From NCBI GenBank assembly GCA_030848705.1, contig CM061236.1, forward strand, positions 141,144,574-141,208,573: 64,000 nt of DNA. The letters run 5' to 3'. The position numbers and the translations under genes are program-made. Positions 60,251 through 64,000 of this stretch are shown here, one piece after another; positions within the stretch are counted from its first letter, which is position 1, and each line of letters starts with the position of its first letter. Source of the DNA: Heracleum sosnowskyi. Taxonomy: Eukaryota > Streptophyta > Magnoliopsida > Apiales > Apiaceae. The notes beneath the pieces were generated by a model, which saw only the letters and a program-made list of their open reading frames with translations, did not search any database and was not told where the DNA came from.

Positions 60251-63200
60251 CTACATAGCTTCAGTTTCCAATTGTTTCTCTAAGAAATCATCATAAATCT
60301 TCTTCTTCCTTATTTTTTCATTCTTCTTCATTTCAGAAATGGCCAGTAGAATTTCATCTCTTGCTATTAAATCCTCTATTAGAGGAGAGCCTTCTAAATC
60401 TTCAGTTGCTGTTCTGAGGGTACTTTCCACATATGAATCAATAAACTCCATCCTTATCTTGCTTTTTCCTCCATAATGATTTTTGTACTCCACAATATAA
60501 GGATTTTGTTTTACCCTGCACAACCCTTTCTCCCTCAGCTCCTTTGCTCTTTCCTCCATTTCAGCCATCCCCTTTTCTTTCAAGCACCTCTTTTCTTCAT
60601 CCAGCTTCCTTAGATTTTCTTCATAATCAGAGTGCATCTTCATGAATCTGGCAACATCTATTTTCCACAATCTCTCCTCCTTTTCTTCAAAATTCAGTAG
60701 AGCATTTATTCTTTCAAGTTCATACTGTGAAAAGTATTGCCAGCCTCCTTGCTTCATTTCTCTTTCTCTTCCATCAGTGTATTTGATCTCTAGATGATCT
60801 AGCTTCACCTTGACTTCAAAGATTCTTTGAGCTCTCAAAAATGCTAGGGCATCTTCATCATAGTCTTCATTCAGAGGAAGTACTTTGATCCATACTACAT
60901 TAGTGACTACCCCATTCTTCTTTGTTATCCTTTTCCTTTTGGCTACACTCTTGATCTTCAAATGCTTCACTTGAGGTAGCTTTCTGGAGCAGGGAGATTT
61001 AGTCTTTAGTGCCACATCATTTGGAAGTAGCTTCATCCCTTTCCCTTTCATCCACTATAACACTCCACTGGCTGTGACTTTGTGGAAGTGTCTTCTTGAT
61101 TTTTCCTTTGTGGCTTCAACTTCCTTCTGTGGCAAATCAGGTTCAGAGGTCTTGGATAATGATTTTGGAGGATCATTACTAACAGTACCCACCCTAGACT
61201 TTGAGTCTTGTGTTGTGGTTAAGGCACTGCTGGTAATGTCCTTGACTTGCTGATTTCCACTCCTTGTCTTCTTGACAGTTTCTTTGTTTCCCTTTGAGTC
61301 TTTGTTGTCATCCTCAGCATCTTTGGATTTCTTTGAAGTTTTCCCTTTGCTGCCCTCAGTTACTCCATCCTTATCACTCCTAGGTTGACTCCTCCTCCTG
61401 TAGCTTTTGTCTTTATCCTCATCTTTGTCATCCTTTTGATTTTTCTTTGCATTAAGTGATTCAGGAACTCTTCCATGTATCAGAAATGATTGTAGAATTT
61501 GAATCATCTCTATTTCTTCAGCAGTCCTGAGTCCTTTCTTGGCTCTTAGCATTTGAAGCACACTGTTGATTCTATCTTTGTTCTTCATGTTCAACTGAGC
61601 AGGGATGATTAGTTGATTAATTGTGTTTTCCCTGGTGAGTCCTTGAAAGATGATTGTTCTTGGATTTGTGATGACTTCAGGCAATCTTGAGTATTGGTCC
61701 TTCTTCAAGTCTTCATACAGAATCATGTTGTTCTCACCAGTCTTCTCTATTAATTCCATTATGGTGTCTAGTTCAGTGAACCTCAGCTTATCTAAAGTAT
61801 CAAAGGACAAATGCCAAAGTTCATTTTCCTTAGATACCATGACAATTTCTCTTAGATAAGCTTCCTTGATTCTCCTGACTACCACAGTGAGATACTTGAT
61901 ATTTTCCTTAATCATTGCCCTGTAGGTCTTGGTGTCACCTTGAACGTTGATAAAGATGGCTTTCAGAAACTCCAGAAAGGCCTCATCATGATAGATGTAT
62001 GAATTGGCAACTTCCTGTAGCTTGGCCTCAGTGATAATGTTTGCTTTGACAGGTTGAGCTTTTGTGGAGATAAGAGGAGCAGAGACATCATTGGGCAATG
62101 TGCCAGGATAGTAGGTTGTAGTCACACTACTTTTCTGGCCAACTAAACTAGTGACAGAAACAATAGGAAGAGTTATTGGCCTTGTGTCTTTCTCAGATAT
62201 TTTGCCCTTGAGCTTTGCAGAGACTCCCCCTTTCAGAGTCACTTCCTTTCCTTTCCTTTCTTTCTCCCCCTTAGGCTTGGGATCAGACAAGATGTCTTGA
62301 GCTTCTCCAGGAATAGGAAGATTCATGCTTCTCATCATAGAGGTCATCATCTATTGTTGGACCAGCAGAATGTTTGAAGTTGAGTTGCTTTGGTCGTCCA
62401 GCTTGGCATTCAGGAGCTCCAAAGAATGAGAAATCCCTTGGTTTTCAGATTTTAAGGATGCCACTTCTTTCTCCAATCTTTCAACCTTTGAAAACAGCTG
62501 CTCAGACTTGAAAGGATTGAAGGCCTGGTCCTTGAGCTTAGAGAAATCAAATTTAGATATGTTTGAGACATGAACCTCATCCACCAGCTTGTCACCATAC
62601 TGGTTTTTCCATAGAACTGAGATCATTGAATTGATGTTGATGTTGGACTGTAGTTGGTTTTCCAATTTGGTGGACATTCTCTTCAAATTATCATTCACCA
62701 AGGCTAGGGAAAGATCCATAGAGGAGACAGTCTGATTAGTCTTCCTGAGCTCTTTGAGTATGCCATCCACCTTGGGAAAATCAGAAAGATATGTATTCCT
62801 CAGCTGAACCAGAGAATGTTCAGTTTCTTCCTTGATAATAGAGATTTCTGACTGAAGACCTTTTCCAAGGAAGTGCATAGCTTTGAGCTGGCTCTTGTAG
62901 ACTTCATTGACAACATCATAGATTTCTGCAGGAGAGAGACCTTTAGCATTAGACCCCAAGGCTGTGAGATAGTCCTCCTTGAGAAAAGCTAGAGCCTCCT
63001 TCAGCTTTACAGTCCTCTTGCCATCCAGCCAAGCATCCACATTTCCATCTTGATGGGCTTCATCCACAATCTTATCTTTTTGGGCCTCAGCATCCTCCTG
63101 GTGACAAAGCAAGATAGCTTCATAATCTTTGTTTGGTAGTCCAGCTGTTAGGAGGTGTTGGGCAATCTTTGAGAACTCATCTATCTGTGCCACATGAAGA

Positions 63201-64000
63201 TTTTGCAGTTCTTCTTCCGTCAATTGTGGTGGCACAGAGGATGATCCTGAAGCCCTGTCATGTTGCACATGTTTCAGCCATTCTGACATGGTGGCCTGAG
63301 CCAAGTCAGAGCTAGTGCTTAGCACTTCATGAGGAATAGGTGAGTGAGTCTCCTCCAGTCTTGGAATGACTGTAGAGTCTGATGTTGTCTCCATTGAAAT
63401 GGGATGTGTTACAACATCATCTCTATGTGCATGTGAAGGCAAATCCAAGTCCATAAGGAATGGAGAGTTTGGCATAGAGTCTCCAGTAATAACTGGTGAA
63501 TCCTCTATGTTTTTGTTGGTGTCATTAGGATATGCCCCAGCATGCATTCCCTGACCAACTAAATGTGGTTCCTGGGTGGTGAGCACAGTGTCATGCACCA
63601 TGTCACTTGAGGGTGGCTCAATCACTGATTGAAATTATGATTGATCAAAAGCAGGATTGTCATGAGAATGACTCTCTTGTTCAGAAGAAATTTCTAATGT
63701 AGAATCTAAGAGAGAAGTGGGGTTTAGATTAGATTTTAGCAACTCCCCCTGAGAAATAGGAGGAGTTTCAATTATGATGTGCTCTCCACTCAGTGCTGCA
63801 TCACCCTTATTTCCACTGGGGTCAAGAGTGTGTTCTTGACCCTGTGCTGACTCTATATAGGATGTAGTGGGGAGACTACTCTTTTCAATGCCAATGCCCT
63901 GTTGAGAGGCCATTGACAGTAACAGGTGTACCCCTTTTTCCACATCTGAATCATGTTGGGAGGATTCAGTGGTAGGCTTAGATTTGAGTTTCTTACTTTG
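60251..64000 (-). pseudogene. ORFX of element C, partial, three nonsense codons
   Basis: One frame, open to the window edge, ending at TAG 60251-60253, with in-frame stops at 63635-63637 (TAA), 62351-62353 (TAG) and 61055-61057 (TAG). At least 1249 codons. From the N-terminal side: Ser/Thr/Pro-rich low-complexity part; a helical region with coiled coil at about 62360-63000 (SMDLSLALVNDNLKRM, VERLEKEVASL); a structured block at 61490-62030 (YHDEAFLEFLKAIF, RRIKEAYLREIVMVSK); a Lys/Asp/Ser-rich linker at 61060-61450; then a C-terminal part with charged helices (EEKERLWKID-like, ELREKGLCRVKQNPYIVEY). The order (disordered, coiled coil, basic or acidic linker, charged helix, compact end) is that of the A/B ORFX, though little sequence identity is visible. 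Its N-terminal domain is outside the window. Function unknown. Confidence 0.82.

Larger units (their letters stand above)
58820..64000 (-). mobile_element. Element C: 3' part of another SIRE-type retrotransposon
   Basis: Minus orientation, running off the window. 3' LTR 58820-60096, polypurine tract 60097-60110, then a long ORFX. The layout equals that of A and B but LTR and protein sequences are different, so it is a separate family. Gag, pol and the 5' LTR must lie beyond 64000. The five bases before the LTR are AAAAA; the partner duplication is out of view. Confidence 0.85.

Overview
This is nuclear DNA from a flowering plant, most likely a eudicot. It is AT-rich and holds intron-rich genes for a chloroplast-type NFU protein, a plasma-membrane H+-ATPase and a lysyl-tRNA synthetase, set among MITEs, Helitrons and large Ty1/copia retrotransposons of the SIRE/Maximus type. 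The species cannot be fixed from sequence alone. All intron-exon models were built by hand from splice sites and reading-frame continuity.

Layout. 1-1550: AT-rich repeats, then the degraded 3' end of a small copia element. 3278-5317 (+): an 11-exon gene of unknown function (390 aa) in which every intron is phase 1 and a short basic motif recurs in separate exons. 5318-7700: diverged repeats. 7819-9892 (+): NFU iron-sulfur scaffold, 241 aa. 10596-16391 (-): plasma-membrane H+-ATPase, 949 aa, all catalytic residues present; it converges on NFU. 16.5-22.5 kb: gene-poor, with three MITEs and one 997-bp Helitron. 22571-27927 (-): lysyl-tRNA synthetase, 620 aa, with one GC-AG intron.

29897-55443 is one compound insertion with a 5-bp AAAAT target duplication. 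The outer element A (-) has 1131-bp LTRs differing at about 11 sites. Inside its third ORF lies element B (+) of the same family, whose 1127-bp LTRs differ at only 2 sites. Each has LTR, tRNA-iMet primer site, gag, pol, a long spacer full of TCGATAG-type inverted motifs, a very long third ORF (ORFX, about 1260 codons), polypurine tract and LTR. Both copies carry nonsense mutations. B's right junction lacks a target duplication and carries an extra 119-bp leader stub, with loss of about 1.6 kb of A's ORFX, so it rearranged after or during insertion.

55444-58819 is the interrupted Helitron-like and tandem-repeat host sequence. From 58820 to the window end is the 3' part of a third, distinct SIRE-type element C (-), with a 1277-bp LTR carrying a 25-bp tandem array and a degenerate ORFX.

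Most unusual points: the symmetric-exon gene at 3.3-5.3 kb; the motif arrays inside the LTRs and spacers of this retroelement group; the ORFX proteins; the non-overlapping gag and pol frames; and the rearranged nesting of B in A.
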